DNA of 64,000 bases. It comes from Rosa chinensis (Eukaryota; Streptophyta; Magnoliopsida; Rosales; Rosaceae). Positions 11,991-23,882 of this stretch are shown here, in pieces. The stretch lies in NCBI RefSeq assembly GCF_002994745.2, contig NC_037094.1, positions 65,130,989 to 65,194,988 on the forward strand, read 5' to 3'. A model generated the notes under the pieces. It was given only the letters and a program-made list of their open reading frames with translations, did not search any database and had not been told where the DNA came from. Within the stretch, counting starts at the first letter, position 1; every line of letters begins with the position of its first letter. Made by a program: the position numbers and the translations under genes.

Positions 11991-13126
11991 TCCCAAAACT
12001 CTAATTAGCCAAGGGGCTTCCACGAGTCAGGTAATGGCTGAAGATCTGAGGTCAGGTTCAGAAACCTATCTCAGCTTCTCTTTGCTTCTCCAACCTTCGG
12101 ATCCTCACGCCGTCTTGTGCCCACATACCTGTCTCCCATACCGGACATCTCTCTTCTAATGAGATCTGGAGTGAGTGAGATGTAGAAATTGAGAGAGGAA
12201 TGGAGAGAGGCAGATCTCAAGTGTAATAGAGATGAGGAGATTTGGATATTGAAAATAAGAGAGAGAAATCTTAGGTGCAATAGAGATGAGGAGATTTGGA
12301 GACTGGCAAGAGGGGAGGTCGGGAAAAGAACATATTGAAAGAGTTTATTTTAGGAGAGTTGTCGAGAGAGCGAAAGAGGCTGTGTCGAAGAGAGTATTCA
12401 CACTGTGTCGGAGCTATGGTGGAGTAAATGCTATTGTGTAGTGGGTCTAGGGTCTTTTTTTTTTTTTTTTCAAGTGTACTAATTTGGTCTGAATGGTGGC
12501 TCATTGGCACACAGATATGGATAAGCTATTATTTGATGCATGTGTAAGCCATCAGACAATGGTTTTCACATAACTGTTGTGTGAATGCTACTTTTGAATT
12601 TTCAGTTTGCCTCCTATTGTTGCTTGGGTGGAGGGAAATGGGTTGGGGGAGAGGATAGGAGGAAATAATTGGGGGGAAATGTTGGTGGGCATGTTTCTCT
12701 CTTGCAAACCTATGGATTTAGACCATAGTTTTAAGATAACCGTGGTATCACCACTACATACTGGGAAAATTTAAGTGGTGCCAAATGGTGGGAAACTTGC
12801 CGCCCTATAACTATTTTAACCTCACACCACGCTTTCATTTATAAATGTCTTCTGAAGCAATACATAATTCCAGTATGAAAAACACCCGTTGGTTGAATTC
12901 ATATTAGAAGACGGAAATTTTACAACCGTCGTCTTAATAATAAGAAATGATTCACACCATGGAAAATAGTGTGGCGTCGTATGAGAGGTGTCGTCTGATT
13001 CATTTTCTGTAGTAGTGGCGCTAGGTCAATTAGGTTTGACGTCTTATTTGTTTGTTTTATTCCTGTGATTACCTTGATCATCTTCAAAGTTTTGCACGTC
13101 GGTGCATTGAATCCTCGAAGCTTTGA

Positions 13127-13130
<4 letters not shown>

Positions 13131-13169
<39 letters not shown>
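13131..13169. repeat. (TA)n microsatellite
   Basis: About 19 TA units, 114 bp outside the right end of CACTA A, probably within or at the 5' edge of the interrupted L1-like element. Confidence 0.9.
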
Positions 13170-13170
<1 letters not shown>

Positions 13171-14520
13171 AATTTAGTATTTTATTTTGCTAATATTATG
13201 ACAACACAAAAGTACCAAAAAGTTATCCACTTTTAAAAAGAAAAAAGAATTATAAAAATGAAGTGAGGCATTTCAATTTTACATGTCGATGCCCAGTACC
13301 ATTTAGTCTAGTGGCATAGTCTCTCATTTGAAAGTGAGAGAGTGTGAATATGACTCATCAAAAACTGTAATATTTGAGTTGTTTATCTGATAAAAAACAT
13401 ATCGATCAATCTGCTCACTTAAAATTAGGACCACTTCGCATAGCAACATGCATTTGTTTGACAAGGAGACTTCCACATGGAGTTCTTCGAACTTTTTAGG
13501 TTAATTCGAAATCTCAAATGATAATAAGACGTTTAGATATCTAGAACAAAAGGGTCAAATATTCTTTCGATAAAAATAATGGGGTCAAAGATTCTATTAT
13601 TGAAAATGATTATGTGTGGAGATATATGTTTGTTGTGGTATCTTTGAACTTAAACGTCAGGGTGAACTTCTTAGGCCGGTGATGACTTGAAGACAAAATC
13701 CCAGTGGACCAAAGATTAGACTTGTCGTCCTTTCAAAAAAAAAAAAAGATTAGACTTGTCGTTCTTGTTCAACGTCAACCACAACAATTAACTAGGTAGT
13801 TTTCTTATGGGAAAAGAAAGCTAAATACATTGAAAGCTGCAACGATAAAACAAATCGTTGCCGACTCTTTATTTAGGGAAATGAGGTTTAAGCAAAGCAG
13901 CTTTTGATGATTAAATTTTTAAGAATTCACATAATCTGGTTAATTGATTGAAACTTCAAGATAAATAATTTATTAGATAGATAATAACATTCAATCGTCT
14001 TTCTTGAAAAGAAGTCTCTCTCTTGCTCATTCCATTAGGGTTGAGTTCTCAACAGAGTTTTTGCTTAATCTATGGCGAAACTTCTAATGATCTAATCCCA
14101 AAGTTTGGTGTCAGCACCCAACAAGCCAACGATATTTGAGGCATCTTTGGTAACATTTTACAAAATGATCATTAGAAAACTGTTTTGTTAAATGAAAACA
14201 ATAAATTGGACTTTATATTTTCAAAATTCTAAGATGCGTTTGGTAGATTTAAAAAAAATAATTCTAAAAATAAAAAAACTGTGAAACCATGTTTGACATA
14301 TTATCTTGACATCTAATTTCTTTCTCACGATAAATCGGACCAAAAGTACGACATCTCCCTATCAAATTTTGAAAGAAAAAAGAAATTTCTTCCTCAATAT
14401 TAGGAGCCAACTTTAACACCTTCTTAAAAAAAATTTGTTTTTTGTAATTTCGTGTAAAACCTTGACCCTAATTTGCCTGTGCTTCTGAAAAGCTTATCGT
14501 CCAACTTATTCACAAGAAAA
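13170..14520. other. No gene recognised
   Basis: AT-rich DNA. A tRNA-like phrase (ATTTAGTCTAGTGGCATAG near 13301) lacks the rest of a cloverleaf and a B box, so I do not call a tRNA or SINE. Short A/T homopolymers only. Confidence 0.4.
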
Positions 14521-15547
14521 TATTAAATTAGTTGAATATGAGAGCTATCCTCTCTCTCGTTCGACGACAAACCCTAGCCCTAGGGTTTTTGCAGTCGAGT
14601 TTCTTGGCCTCCAATGAGTATGCTTCTCCTCGTGAAGCTTGTCTGCCGCCCTCCTCAAGGGCGTGGTTCCCCATTGTTCAACCGGCAGGCTGTTCTATCC
14701 ATTCCCTGATTTCAACCCCTCCCAGCGGTGCTCGCGGGGTGTTTGGTCGGGTTTGTGATTGCTTGAAGGACTCTCACCGGGGGAGGCTATTTTCCGATGT
14801 GATTTTGTGTGAGACAATTCGCATCTGGGATCCTGGATCTGCCTCTTTTTTGCGGGGCAGAAGGAGTTGTTGCGATGGTGGCAGGGCAGGTTTGGTGGAT
14901 GCAACCGGCAATGGAGGCTTTTGGTTCCGATTTGGGAAGACGTCCGACGTTAGCAGGAGGCTGGGTCCGATCCGGAATGTTAGAGCGTGGTGGATGGCTT
15001 CTGAGTGGCAGACCACTCCTCCTCTTGGTAGTGGTCGATCCTCGATCTCCAACATGCTGGCTGTATGGGCAAGGCTGCGTCGGAATAAGGGTTCGGAGGG
15101 TCCGGCTCCATGGTTGGCTTCAGCGGCTTTTTTCTCTTCCCGGCGCAACGTTACTGATGGTGGTGGGGTGCAGCTTGTTTGGGTGCCCAGAGCGATTTCT
15201 GCTGGGCCTGGTGCTTGGGCTTGGGCATTGCTTCCAGTTGGCCTCTTATTGGCTAAGGTTCTCAGGCCTAATCAGTTTTGGGTTCGCATTTGGGATCCTG
15301 GAGGATCCCCCACTGCGCAGGGTGGTCCTGGGTTATGTCAATTAAGTTGGGGTTTTTACTTTTCTTTTCTTGCTCTAATATTGTCTAGGTTCTGGTTCTG
15401 GGTCCTATTACCATAGTGATTTCATTTGGTTGCTTTAGGGTAGCCTGCATGGCTTGATATTGACGTGGCCCTCTCGGGATAGGTCATGTTGTGTAATCAC
15501 TTATATTCGAATATATGAAAGGCTTGACGTCCTATTTCACAAAAAAA
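14521..15547 (+). mobile_element. Short non-LTR retroelement (L1-like), plus strand
   Basis: Seen: a GC-rich island with one open frame, 14532-15416 (294 codons, starting MNMRAILSLVRRQ and ending in a hydrophobic aromatic stretch). A 130-bp tail follows and ends in CCTATTTCAC plus seven A (15541-15547). The 16-bp sequence after the A-run (15548-15563) matches 14505-14520, just before the element, at 13 of 16 positions, a possible worn target duplication. A phrase 'TGGGATCC(T/A)GGAGGAT' is shared with the minus-strand element at 15764-16741. I recognise no protein domain in the frame; it is tryptophan- and glycine-rich and may not be translated. Best explanation: a non-autonomous or internally deleted LINE. 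Confidence 0.5.
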
Positions 15548-15763
15548 CTTCTTCAGAAGAAAGAGTTTTGTAATTTCAGCACCTAAATTCTATTAATTTA
15601 GAGCAATCAATTTTTCGATAAGTTATTAGTTTACACTTCACAAAGATGATTTAATATTTTTCCTTAAGAGTCAACCATTTGTAATTTTACTTGTATAAGT
15701 TCATAAATTTTATATATAAAATTAGTTGACCAATTTAAGATTCAAAAGTTCTATCCATTTAAC

Positions 15764-16741
15764 TTTTTTTTTTTGAACCAAAGTCATTTATTTCATACAA
15801 CTCAAGTCAGAATGGCATGGATACATATCTTCCCTTGTCAACTCTTGGGCAAGTTTAGGACGTGGTATGCTAGCACCACTCATTAGACAACCAGTGCTCA
15901 CTTATTCCTAGCCAGCCTATTACACTATGAAACATAAACACAGTACTTAGACCCACTATAGATAGAATGATTAGTCGGGCTAATCCTCCTGGATCCCAAT
16001 TACGAAACCCAATAAGACCAGAAGCCATAATTTTTGATCCCCAATTAGAATTTAATTTGAGCACCCAAACTGAGTTGGCCCCAAATCTGATTTGGGCACC
16101 CAAAGAAAACAGGGCACTCCATCTTTGGCTACACCACCATGCTTGACCGTGTCTTTCATCTCCGCCACCCCACGATCAGCGACATCCACTATTGCCGATG
16201 CAGAAACTTGCTCTACCGCACTGCGCCTCCCCTTCAATCTGCGCCTTGCTTCGGCACGGAGTCGTCCTACTCCGAACACATGTTATACTCGACTACCATG
16301 AATGATATGGCCAAACTCCACCAACCCGACCCGACCGCTGGCTGCCATTCCAGTCCTTCACGTTGATTACCAGAAGCAGTCAACCGTCCTTGATATGTAA
16401 CCTTACTCACCGCCACCGCCAATCTCGCCAAGTATAGGTCGGCCTTAAGTCGACCTCTAGACGGGTGAACCCGGAACCACCAATCTCTTGCCCATCGAAT
16501 CTTGGGTCGCCTTAGATCAGCCTGCCAATCCATCTCATTCGCAACATCCCTTTTATTCTAGTGAGAAGCAAAAACATGGTGATACAAGGTTTAGGGCTAG
16601 ATTTGGTGGTCGCCGCACAAGATCGGCGTTGGAAGGCTAGCAGCATGTGGCTTAGGACAGAGGCCATTGCAAGCCGCCATTGATGGAGCACAGAGCTCCA
16701 GAGGCTAGGGTTTGGGGAGAGAGCCATTTTTTTTTTGGATT
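15764..16741 (-). mobile_element. Short non-LTR retroelement, minus strand, with 10-bp TSD
   Basis: Seen: on the minus strand it starts at an A-run followed by ATGGCTCTCTCCCCAAACCC (near 16728) and ends in a poly-A tail, visible as eleven T from 15764. A perfect 10-bp direct repeat TCCATTTAAC flanks it at 15754-15763 and 16742-16751. Known: poly-A plus variable-length TSD marks target-primed retroposition. The coding potential is broken into frames at 16512-16766, 16267-16533, 16052-16279 and 15870-16103; none has a domain I know. It shares a short conserved phrase with the plus-strand element at 14521-15547, pointing to one family. Confidence 0.7.
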
Positions 16742-16751
16742 TCCATTTAAC

Positions 16752-17290
16752 TAAGAATTCATTCAACTGTAGTTAATGAAAATTTCAATGCAGTCAACTT
16801 ATTTAAAGAAGCACTGATAGGAGCATACAATGCGACATATATATTATTTATTTTCCTATATTTTGTCACGCAAATTCCTTTAGTCTATAGTATTTATATT
16901 TGTTTCTTGTTTTTACTTTTTAGGAGTTTTATGGAGCAAAGGAGAAAATTAAGGAGAAAACACGCATGAAAGACAAAATCGGCAAATTCGCATGTGCAAA
17001 TTAGTCAACTTCTACAGAGCAATGAGAGTAGCTCATGATGAACTAGATGCTGATCTTTATATTAATGGAAATCCTCGGAAATCTAGTTTTCAGAGCCTTT
17101 TACTGTTCGTGAATATTCTTTTTTTAGAAGAAGTTATACAAGAAAGTCAGGCTGCACGTGAAACTGGTTTTTGACTGGAATTTATGTTTCGAAGCCCAAA
17201 TCAATCGAGAAAAACAATGACAAGTTTTTACTGAATACACCAACTTATTATGAACATGTGGCGCAAAAGATGGAGAATTATATAAGGTGG
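16752..17290 (+). other. Possible LTR remnant, left part
   Basis: From about 16818 (TGATAGGAGCATACAATG) the sequence has the look of a plant Gypsy LTR, and it seems to resume after CACTA B at 20526. A short frame at 16992-17174 is unremarkable. No target duplication or partner LTR was found, so this is a weak call. Confidence 0.3.
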
Positions 17291-17966
17291 CACTACTAGA
17301 AATTTCCCTATTCCACACTGATCTGAATTAGTCCCCTTTGTCCCAATACACATTGATAAGAGTGACTAATCTCATTAGCCACTATGCAGCCACTAATGAG
17401 GAATCAGTCCCCTCTATTGCAGGTGCTATTAGGACATTACACACCAATAAATTAACAGTGTCATACCTTCAACCAATGCAAAAATTGCATCTCAATCAGT
17501 GCCAATGCAACAACCATTATCAGTGTGTAATGGTGGTTTTGGAATACCACTGATATCAGTAAAAAAATAAGGTGCCCACCGGCACCTCTACATTAATGTA
17601 CTGTATACTGTATTTTAAAAAGTATCAAACTAATCAACCTAAAAAATTACAGATAAACCCATCACAATTTAAACATCAACGACTCTTCCTCCCCAAGGCT
17701 GCAACCCTTCCTTTGATACTGCAACCCTTCCTTACGAATAACTTGCAAGATAAAATTTTCATATTTAGTTTTTATTCTAACAATTACATAGAAAAGTGAT
17801 ATACATTAATGCTCAAAATATTCATTATGGTAGCAAAGAAGACAAAGATAAACCAGATGCAGTATGTTTATCAACCAGACAATTCCAACCAGATGGAGTA
17901 TAGATGCATACCAAATGATGGAAGTAAATCTGTTGTTCAAGTAACTCAAGTAGGAGGCTCATGGCA

Positions 17967-18640
17967 GTACATAAATCCTATACCATAGAAGTCGTCTCCT
18001 GTCGGTAGCAGCTGCAACTGCAATATAATGCAAATATCAAATGGTCAGAAAAAGAACAAGCATGTTTAGTTATTTAGAATCAAGCTTTCAGGAAGAGAGT
18101 GAGCAAAAAGGCAAGAGTCCTTAAATTATGGCACAGAAATATATATTTTTCCCAACTGTTTAATCTTGATGATTTAGTATACTTTGTCCAAATCACAAAA
18201 ATAGCAATTTCTTTCTGGTTAGATCGAACAGAAAATGTCATCTCTAATACCAAGTCTTACCAAAAGTGCCTGACATAATCTAGTCCATTACTGTATTGGT
18301 TTTTGGTGTCAAGCAAAATAGAAACAATGAGAATAACAATGAAAACTTTCACTCATGATCCTACTGAAAACAAGTCAAAAAACAGGAATACTTGAGCAAA
18401 TCATAGTAAAATTTCAATATATAAACAATACCAAGAATCAGTAAAATGCCATCCAAATCATAGAGTCCTCAATTGAAACATGTATAGAAATTAAAATACA
18501 TGTAGAAAGTGAACTAAGAGACCTGAGCAGTGCATGACCGTAAGACTTTGCTGGAGTCAATTGAAGTTGCTTCAATTATCTCTTCATATTTAACATCAAC
18601 CCCTGCACACTATAATTAACTAATTTAACTATATCAACAA
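17967..18640 (-). pseudogene. Captured exons of an unidentified gene
   Basis: Two exon-like blocks lie on the minus strand. One, about 18523-18607, preceded by an acceptor and followed by a GT donor, reads VDVKYEEIIEATSIDSSK and then VLRSCTAQ. The next, about 17966-18022, also preceded by TTGCAG, joins in phase and reads LQLLPTGDDFYGIGFMYCHE before a stop. A third block near 18735-18770 may be upstream but I cannot match its phase. Together they look like the 3' end of a gene. I do not recognise the protein. Confidence 0.4.
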
Positions 18641-19630
18641 GGTCCTCACACAAAAGCACAATAATTTAGAAATCCAACTTTACTAGCATTTTATTTCTAG
18701 GGTAATATAAGCAAGACTTATACCAAGTAGAAGGCTTCAGCGGGTTCAAACAATCTTGGACCCCTGTAGCAAGAAGAATTTGAGGCTGAGAAATGAATCA
18801 ACAACAGTAGAAATACACAGTATGGACTTTAGTATTGGAACTACTAGGCCATTACATTGGGCATGAGGATTTGTACACTATATCTATGAAAACTTCAGTA
18901 ACCATTACGTTTGGAGGATAATTGTAATAATGCATCATTAGATAACCTTCTGATTTGCTTCTATTTACTTCACAGTTCATATACAGAGAACTTCTCAAAA
19001 AGATATTAGCCACAGCAAGCAATGTTTGATCACACATTTTCACTTGTCAGGCTTTTCCCGGAATCACAAATATGGCAAGGTGAAATGTCTTTCTAATATG
19101 TCTTTCCCTTGCGTGTGAAGACAAGATATTCAACCCCTGGTTTTCATCTCTGCCAAGGATCCCAACAAAGTAAAATGTCTTATCGTTCAGCTATGCCCTA
19201 CAGCTTCCTTGATATGAGAACTGATTAAGCTAGTTTATTGAAGTAAATGAAAAATCTAAAACAAGGTCAAGGAATTAATTTTAGCGTGATTGAAGAGTTT
19301 TGTACGAAATACATGCTCTCATATTCCTCGAGTTCAACCATTTAACCAAACCCACCATTAGCTTTATTCTACAAATAGCATTGCCTAATCCCCCTCAATT
19401 TAGTGTATAAACTACATACAAACCGCAAACTCCATCCACTATATCTGAATGAGCTTTAAGCAGAACAAACTTCAACATTTACATGCACAAAGAAAAGTTT
19501 GATTCATTTTCACAATGCAGAAGCATATTAATCCAAAATGCATATTAATAATCCAAAACCCAGAAAAATAAAGATCCAAATTTAACCATAAATATCAAAA
19601 AGCATCAAACTTTAATCAAAGTAGATTGAC

Positions 19631-20045
19631 CTGTTTCAACGACCCGAGGCAAGAAACCGAACCCGTACCCGAAAGCTCGTCCCGACAAGAATGAACATTA
19701 TGGAACTGATCGACATCGAGCTTTGTTCATGATCCCAATGGTGAAGTAAATACTATCGGACGGCTGTAAATCGACCCTAATCTCATCCACATCAAACCAA
19801 AAGAACAATCTTTGTACCTGAATGCCCTTCAGATCCGTGATCGCGCAGTAGCTTAGCTTTCCGGTGATGCGGGTCTCGTAGTACACCAAGTACTCGAACT
19901 GAATATAGCACAGTTTCTCCAAAACGATGACAAATCGGTCATCCCTGGCTGACAAGTGATGGGAGACGATCTTATCCTTATTGCAACAATCACCCAGAAG
20001 ATTGAAAACACTAAGAGGAGAGAGATCAAAAATTAGAAGGGGAGA
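19631..20045 (-). pseudogene. Captured DUF538-family gene fragment, frameshifted
   Basis: The minus-strand frame from about 20045 to 19698 contains FVIVLEKLCYIQFEYLVYYE, then ITGKLSY, then GIQVQRLFFWFDVDEIRVDL and SDSIYFTIGI. These are the hallmark blocks of plant DUF538 proteins (small, function poorly known). Near 19720 the frame is lost. One base over, the expected C-terminal block KLDVDQF appears, followed by more sense codons to a donor-like site at 19630. So a single-base frameshift disables the copy. It lies entirely inside CACTA B, in minus orientation, with its 5' side next to the GA repeat. Inference: captured from a host DUF538 gene. Confidence 0.75.
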
Positions 20046-20087
20046 AAAAAGTAGATCTTGTTTAGGTATGGAGGAGACGGAGGGAGG

Positions 20088-20091
<4 letters not shown>

Positions 20092-20175
<84 letters not shown>
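20092..20175. repeat. (GA)n microsatellite, 84 bp
   Basis: About 42 uninterrupted GA units. On the minus strand it is a CT tract just upstream of the DUF538 fragment, where a 5' untranslated CT-rich leader would be expected. Confidence 0.95.
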
Positions 20176-20182
<7 letters not shown>

Positions 20183-20525
20183 TGAAGTTTTGGACTTTGA
20201 ACGGGTGAAGGGGTTATATTGAAGGAAGTTTTCCCTTATTGTTCGATCAGCTCTTCATCACTAATACCACGGCTAAAAATGATTGTCAAAACCGATAACT
20301 GACACACGTCAGCTCCACTACCGTGTTTGACACTGATATAGCGGGTTAAATTATAAATTAATCACAAATATATGCATTTCATCACTTACCCACTGTTGTA
20401 TAGTGTGAACAAAATTCATCCCACCAATAATTCAAATCAGTGGCTTACTATTAATTTCCATTTCCCGCTGATAATTTTTAGTGCCTACTAGTTAGTCCCT
20501 ATTGGGGAAATTTCTAGTAGTGTGG

Positions 20526-21592
20526 CGTGCTTCCATTAGTCCTATGTATATGCACCAATCATAAAATTTAAAGGCAAACCTACTTCAACTTGGACAAGGA
20601 AAACTAAGGTGACATGGAGAGGAATCAAGGGAGGCATGATCACTATATAAAGATCCTCGAATCACATAATTCACCACCACACCCTGAACATTCTCTTCTA
20701 TCTCTCTCTTGTTCATCCGCCACCATCTTTTTCTTCCTTTTCCTTTTCTCTTTTTTATTATACTATGTTTTATTTTGTGTTTTCCAAAACTAAGCGTATC
20801 TAACTTTCTTTTTGTTAGGGGCGAAGTTTGAAGCCCCAATTATGTGACAAACTCTTTGTTATGAAATCTAAGTTTCCAAAACTTTACTGGTTAGATTGAT
20901 TGTTTGATTTCATTAGATTGATATCTTTTATATGTTTATGTTCTTTGGATGCATACTTAGGATATAAGCATGTAATTGGAGATAGGACTTAGAAACAATT
21001 CACCTAATAATTTTTTGTTCTATGTTCATAAGTAGCGACAACTTTTCGATGAAATTTAAATGAAACAATTAGAATTGCATGCTAGGTCGGCATTCCACAC
21101 AAGAATGTTGTTTTGTAATCAATCAAATTTCCATATGATCTTAATGCTTCAAATTTGATGTTGATAAGATAGCGTTCTATACCTTGATTGCGTACTTGAT
21201 AAGCTTAGCTATGATGTGGTCACGTAGACTAAGTAATTAGGGGAAGTAAAATATGGGACATTGTTTGCGTAAACGTGTTTCTTGATTGATTTCTTTCTCG
21301 TAAATTTAGTAATTGAAATTAGGATGCATAACTTGTTTTGATAAACATATGATCATTATGAGAAGCATATGATCATTAGAAGAAGTGGAAAGGGAGATGA
21401 TTAAATTGAAGTTTTTTCTTAAGCAAATGACCATCTAGATGATGGATTTGAAGGATCGGTTAAGGTCTAAACAACACCGTCACTGATATATGTGTGAAAT
21501 TCATTCATCAGGACTCTCACGAATATTTGTGTGTACGTATCTCAAAGATTATGTCCGCATCAATTTTGATGTTTCACACAGATGTTCATTTT
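20526..21592 (+). other. Possible LTR remnant, right part; no gene
   Basis: Contains a TATA-like CTATATAAAG (20642) and long AT-rich text resembling an LTR U3/R region that was split by CACTA B. No coding frame of note. I could not find matching ends or a target duplication. Confidence 0.3.
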
Positions 21593-21713
21593 TGATAAAG
21601 TAATATGGGGTTCACATCTAAAACCAATTAGCAATGGATGGAGTGGCTCAAACCTTTATAAATCCATAGGCAAGGTCCCATTTTTTCCATGTGGGATGTA
21701 TATATTCTCAACA
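21593..21713 (-). repeat. Short LTR (TRIM-like), 121 bp
   Basis: On the minus strand it runs TGTTGAGAATATA ... TTACTTTATCA (TG...CA) and contains a TATA-like TTTATAAAGG. It is preceded by a purine tract GTGTGGGGGCA (21714-21724), as a 3' LTR should be. A primer site lies only 98 bp farther (21811-21826), which suggests a very short internal region of TRIM type. Confidence 0.65.
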
Positions 21714-21810
21714 TGCCCCCACACGTGTGGTGAATTTTCAAACCATACACATAGACAACTTTGGGTGATGTGGAGCCCGTGTGGCCATGAGGCATGCACA
21801 CGTGGGATAA

Positions 21811-21826
21811 CCTGGCTCTGATACCA
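21811..21826 (-). other. tRNA-Met primer-binding site
   Basis: Minus-strand TGGTATCAGAGCCAGG directly follows an LTR end (...ACTTTATCA), the classical initiator tRNA-Met primer site of Copia and TRIM elements. Confidence 0.75.
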
Positions 21827-22149
21827 TGATAAAGTAATTTGTATTCAGACTTATTTTTCTACTTTATACTTCTACATTTACTTAATATGAGTAACTTTGA
21901 AAGCTTGAAGACGAAGCAAATAGAGAGACAAGAGAGGAAGCTCTCTAACTGTATTGAACATAATGATCGAGAAGTTTTTAGTACAGGGTTTATATAGTAG
22001 CTAGATACTGAAAGAGATAACAGACACGTGTCAGCTCACAACACAACATGAGCTAATTACTAACAGAAAGCTTAATTAGCTAAAACTGACTATTAACCCT
22101 AATTAGCTGAAATACTACTAATTAGTCAAGCTGTCAAACTAAAGCTAGA

Positions 22150-23465
22150 TGGTTAACACCACCAATAGCAACAACTTGCCTAGGAGCAGATCTTTGGGGA
22201 CAAGTTTTAGCAATATGACCAAATTATGAGCATATTTGACAATTATCACTAGGGAAAGAAACACTCTGATGATGAACTCCACCAGAAAAATCATAATCAT
22301 GACAACCATTTGAATTCCTCAAGTCTGTGGACTTCGCAGAGCCAAGATTGTTGGAAATACCACCAGTGTTGTAGCACTTTGAGTTTCCACAATGATTAAT
22401 AAATCTTCTAGATTGCACAGAACCAACATCTAACTTCCTATATGCATAGCAATTATAATTTCGATATGGTCCATGAGAAAAGTTATGATGGTACCTGTCA
22501 CCACCTTTACCTTGATTCCTTGGATGAAAATATCTTGTGAGAACCAAGTTGTACAATCCTTGAGCATGTGCACTGACATGATGGGATTTAGAAAGCTGGC
22601 AGTCTTGGTTTCTTGTAGCTATTAAAGTCATTGGAGTAGAGGCAATGATCTTTTGTTCTTGATCAAGAGAGTCTTGGTTTCTTGCAGCTGTTAAAGTAAT
22701 TGGAGCAGAGGTAATAATCTTTTGTTCTCGATCAAGATCAGCTTCAACATCTAAGAGTAGTGTACGAAGTTCTGGTAGAGATGTAGATGATTCCTTAGTA
22801 CGAATGATCAATCTGATAGTTGCTCAATCTGATAGTTGCATATTCAGCAAGTAGCCCATTCAAGATCAAACTCACTATTTCATCATCGGGAATAAGAATT
22901 CCAGCTACAAAGAGTTCGTCCCGAACAGTTTTAAAGTGTTCTATATACCTGTCAATACTATCCTTACCTTTCCGGATTTTCTGCATGGACGTCTTTAGCT
23001 CAAAAGTTTTGAACTTTGAAAGTTTAGCATATCTATCTTCAAGGGAATACTAAACTTCTTTTGAGGTTTTACTCCCAACAATGAATGAAAGGGCTGAAGA
23101 TGACAAAGTACCAGCTAGTAGAGCCATTAGAGCAGAGTCATGCTTCCTTCAGTACTTATACTCTTATGTAAGCTTAGGGGTAGTTCCAGCCTCTTGTGCA
23201 ACTTTGTATCGTGAAGGACAAGGGATAGACCCATCAATATATCCCATTAGATCACACCCTACCAACAGTGACTGGAGCGTAAATCGCCAAGACACGTAAT
23301 TAGTGTCATCTAGCTTAAAAGTGATGATATTGGAGAAGTTGGAAAGGAGATAACTGTCCAACTGATTGCTATTCATGGTCCTTGTAGTACCAGATTCTTC
23401 TTCACAAGAAACCAAATGCAGAATCACCCAATTACTTTTGAACCCAACTGTACCAGACACTTTAC
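22150..23465 (-). pseudogene. Copia-type gag pseudogene
   Basis: Minus-strand pieces in order: 23460-23164 contains NIITFKLDDTNYVSWRFTLQ and GYIDGSIPCP, the start of the Copia gag (UBN2/gag-pre) domain. 22986-22795 contains IDRYIEHFKTVRDEL and then ILNGL, the middle of that domain. 22811-22224 is basic and asparagine/glycine-rich and leads to a CCHC zinc knuckle (C-x2-C-x4-H-x4-C) near 22205-22246, with a stop codon in the middle of the knuckle. Known: gag packages retroelement RNA. Stops and frame changes between blocks make it non-functional. Pol is missing downstream; LTR-like DNA follows directly. Confidence 0.75.
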
Positions 23466-23790
23466 CTCATCCAATACAATAGCAGAAAATCACCCAAATA
23501 TTACTGAATCTAGTGACACCAAACACTATCCATGATGCAGAGTCTTCTCCTAGCAACAACAACTAATTCTTTACCAACTTTCAATTTTGGACAATAACCA
23601 TTCCAAATAGTAGAAATGGCAAAGAATTGAATTCCATATAGTAGAAAGAACTCCAACCACCCGTTGAAAACAATATAGCCAATGGAAAAACTTCCTGACT
23701 TTCACTTATGTTCAAATGTAGTCAAAAGTTCTACTATACTGCAATTATTTGTCCAAGAAATCACTATTCAGAGAACCCGTTCTGATACCA

Positions 23791-23882
23791 TGATAAAGTA
23801 ATCTGGGGTTCACATCCAAAACCAATTAGCAATGGATGGAGTGGCCCAAACCCTTATAAATCTATAGGCAAGGTCCCATATA
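23791..23882 (-). repeat. Partial short LTR, second copy
   Basis: About 90 bp closely matching 21593-21685, same orientation, directly followed on the minus strand by a primer site (TGGTATCAGAACGG, 23777-23790). The match stops at about 23882, so this copy is truncated. Confidence 0.65.

Larger units (their letters stand above)
9065..13017. mobile_element. CACTA (En/Spm) element A, 3,953 bp
   Basis: Seen: the left end reads CACTACTACACAAAAGG and the right end, reverse-complemented, CACTACTACAGAAAATG. The flanking 3-bp duplication is GCG at 9062-9064 and 13018-13020. The subterminal regions (9085-9300 and 12880-13000) carry short direct and inverted copies of ACGACGGTTT / CCGTCGT motifs, as expected for transposase-binding arrays. 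Known: CACTA termini plus a 3-bp TSD define the superfamily. No transposase frame is present, so it is non-autonomous. It carries spliced exons of a host gene on the minus strand (11091-11990) and an LTR-like stretch (9690-10620). Confidence 0.92.
17291..20522. mobile_element. CACTA (En/Spm) element B, 3,232 bp
   Basis: Seen: the left end reads CACTACTAGAAATTTCCC and the right end, reverse-complemented, is identical over these 18 bases. The 3-bp target duplication is TGG at 17288-17290 and 20523-20525. Subterminal DNA at both ends carries short 'CACTGAT/ATCAGTG' and 'AGTCCC' motifs in both orientations. No transposase frame is present. The interior carries minus-strand host gene fragments, including a DUF538 gene (19631-20045), and a long GA repeat. 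It is therefore a non-autonomous CACTA element with captured genes. Its terminal family (CACTACTAGAAATTT) differs from elements A, C and D. Confidence 0.92.

Noticed and set aside
13295..13370. tRNA-like phrase (TTAGTCTAGTGGCATAG)
   Set aside because: No acceptor stem, no B box (GTTCGAATCC) and no closing arm; not a tRNA and too weak for a SINE head.
14695..15345. Overlapping long frames on both strands (124, 178 and 69 codons)
   Set aside because: Shadows of one GC-rich element; no recognised domain or codon pattern in the alternative frames.
19981..20208. Plus-strand frame with a long glutamate/arginine repeat
   Set aside because: It is simply the GA microsatellite read in frame.
16818..21483. 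Solo LTR interrupted by CACTA B
   Set aside because: Looks plausible (TG start, LTR-like text) but I found no matching 5-bp duplication or CA end; kept only as weak remnants.
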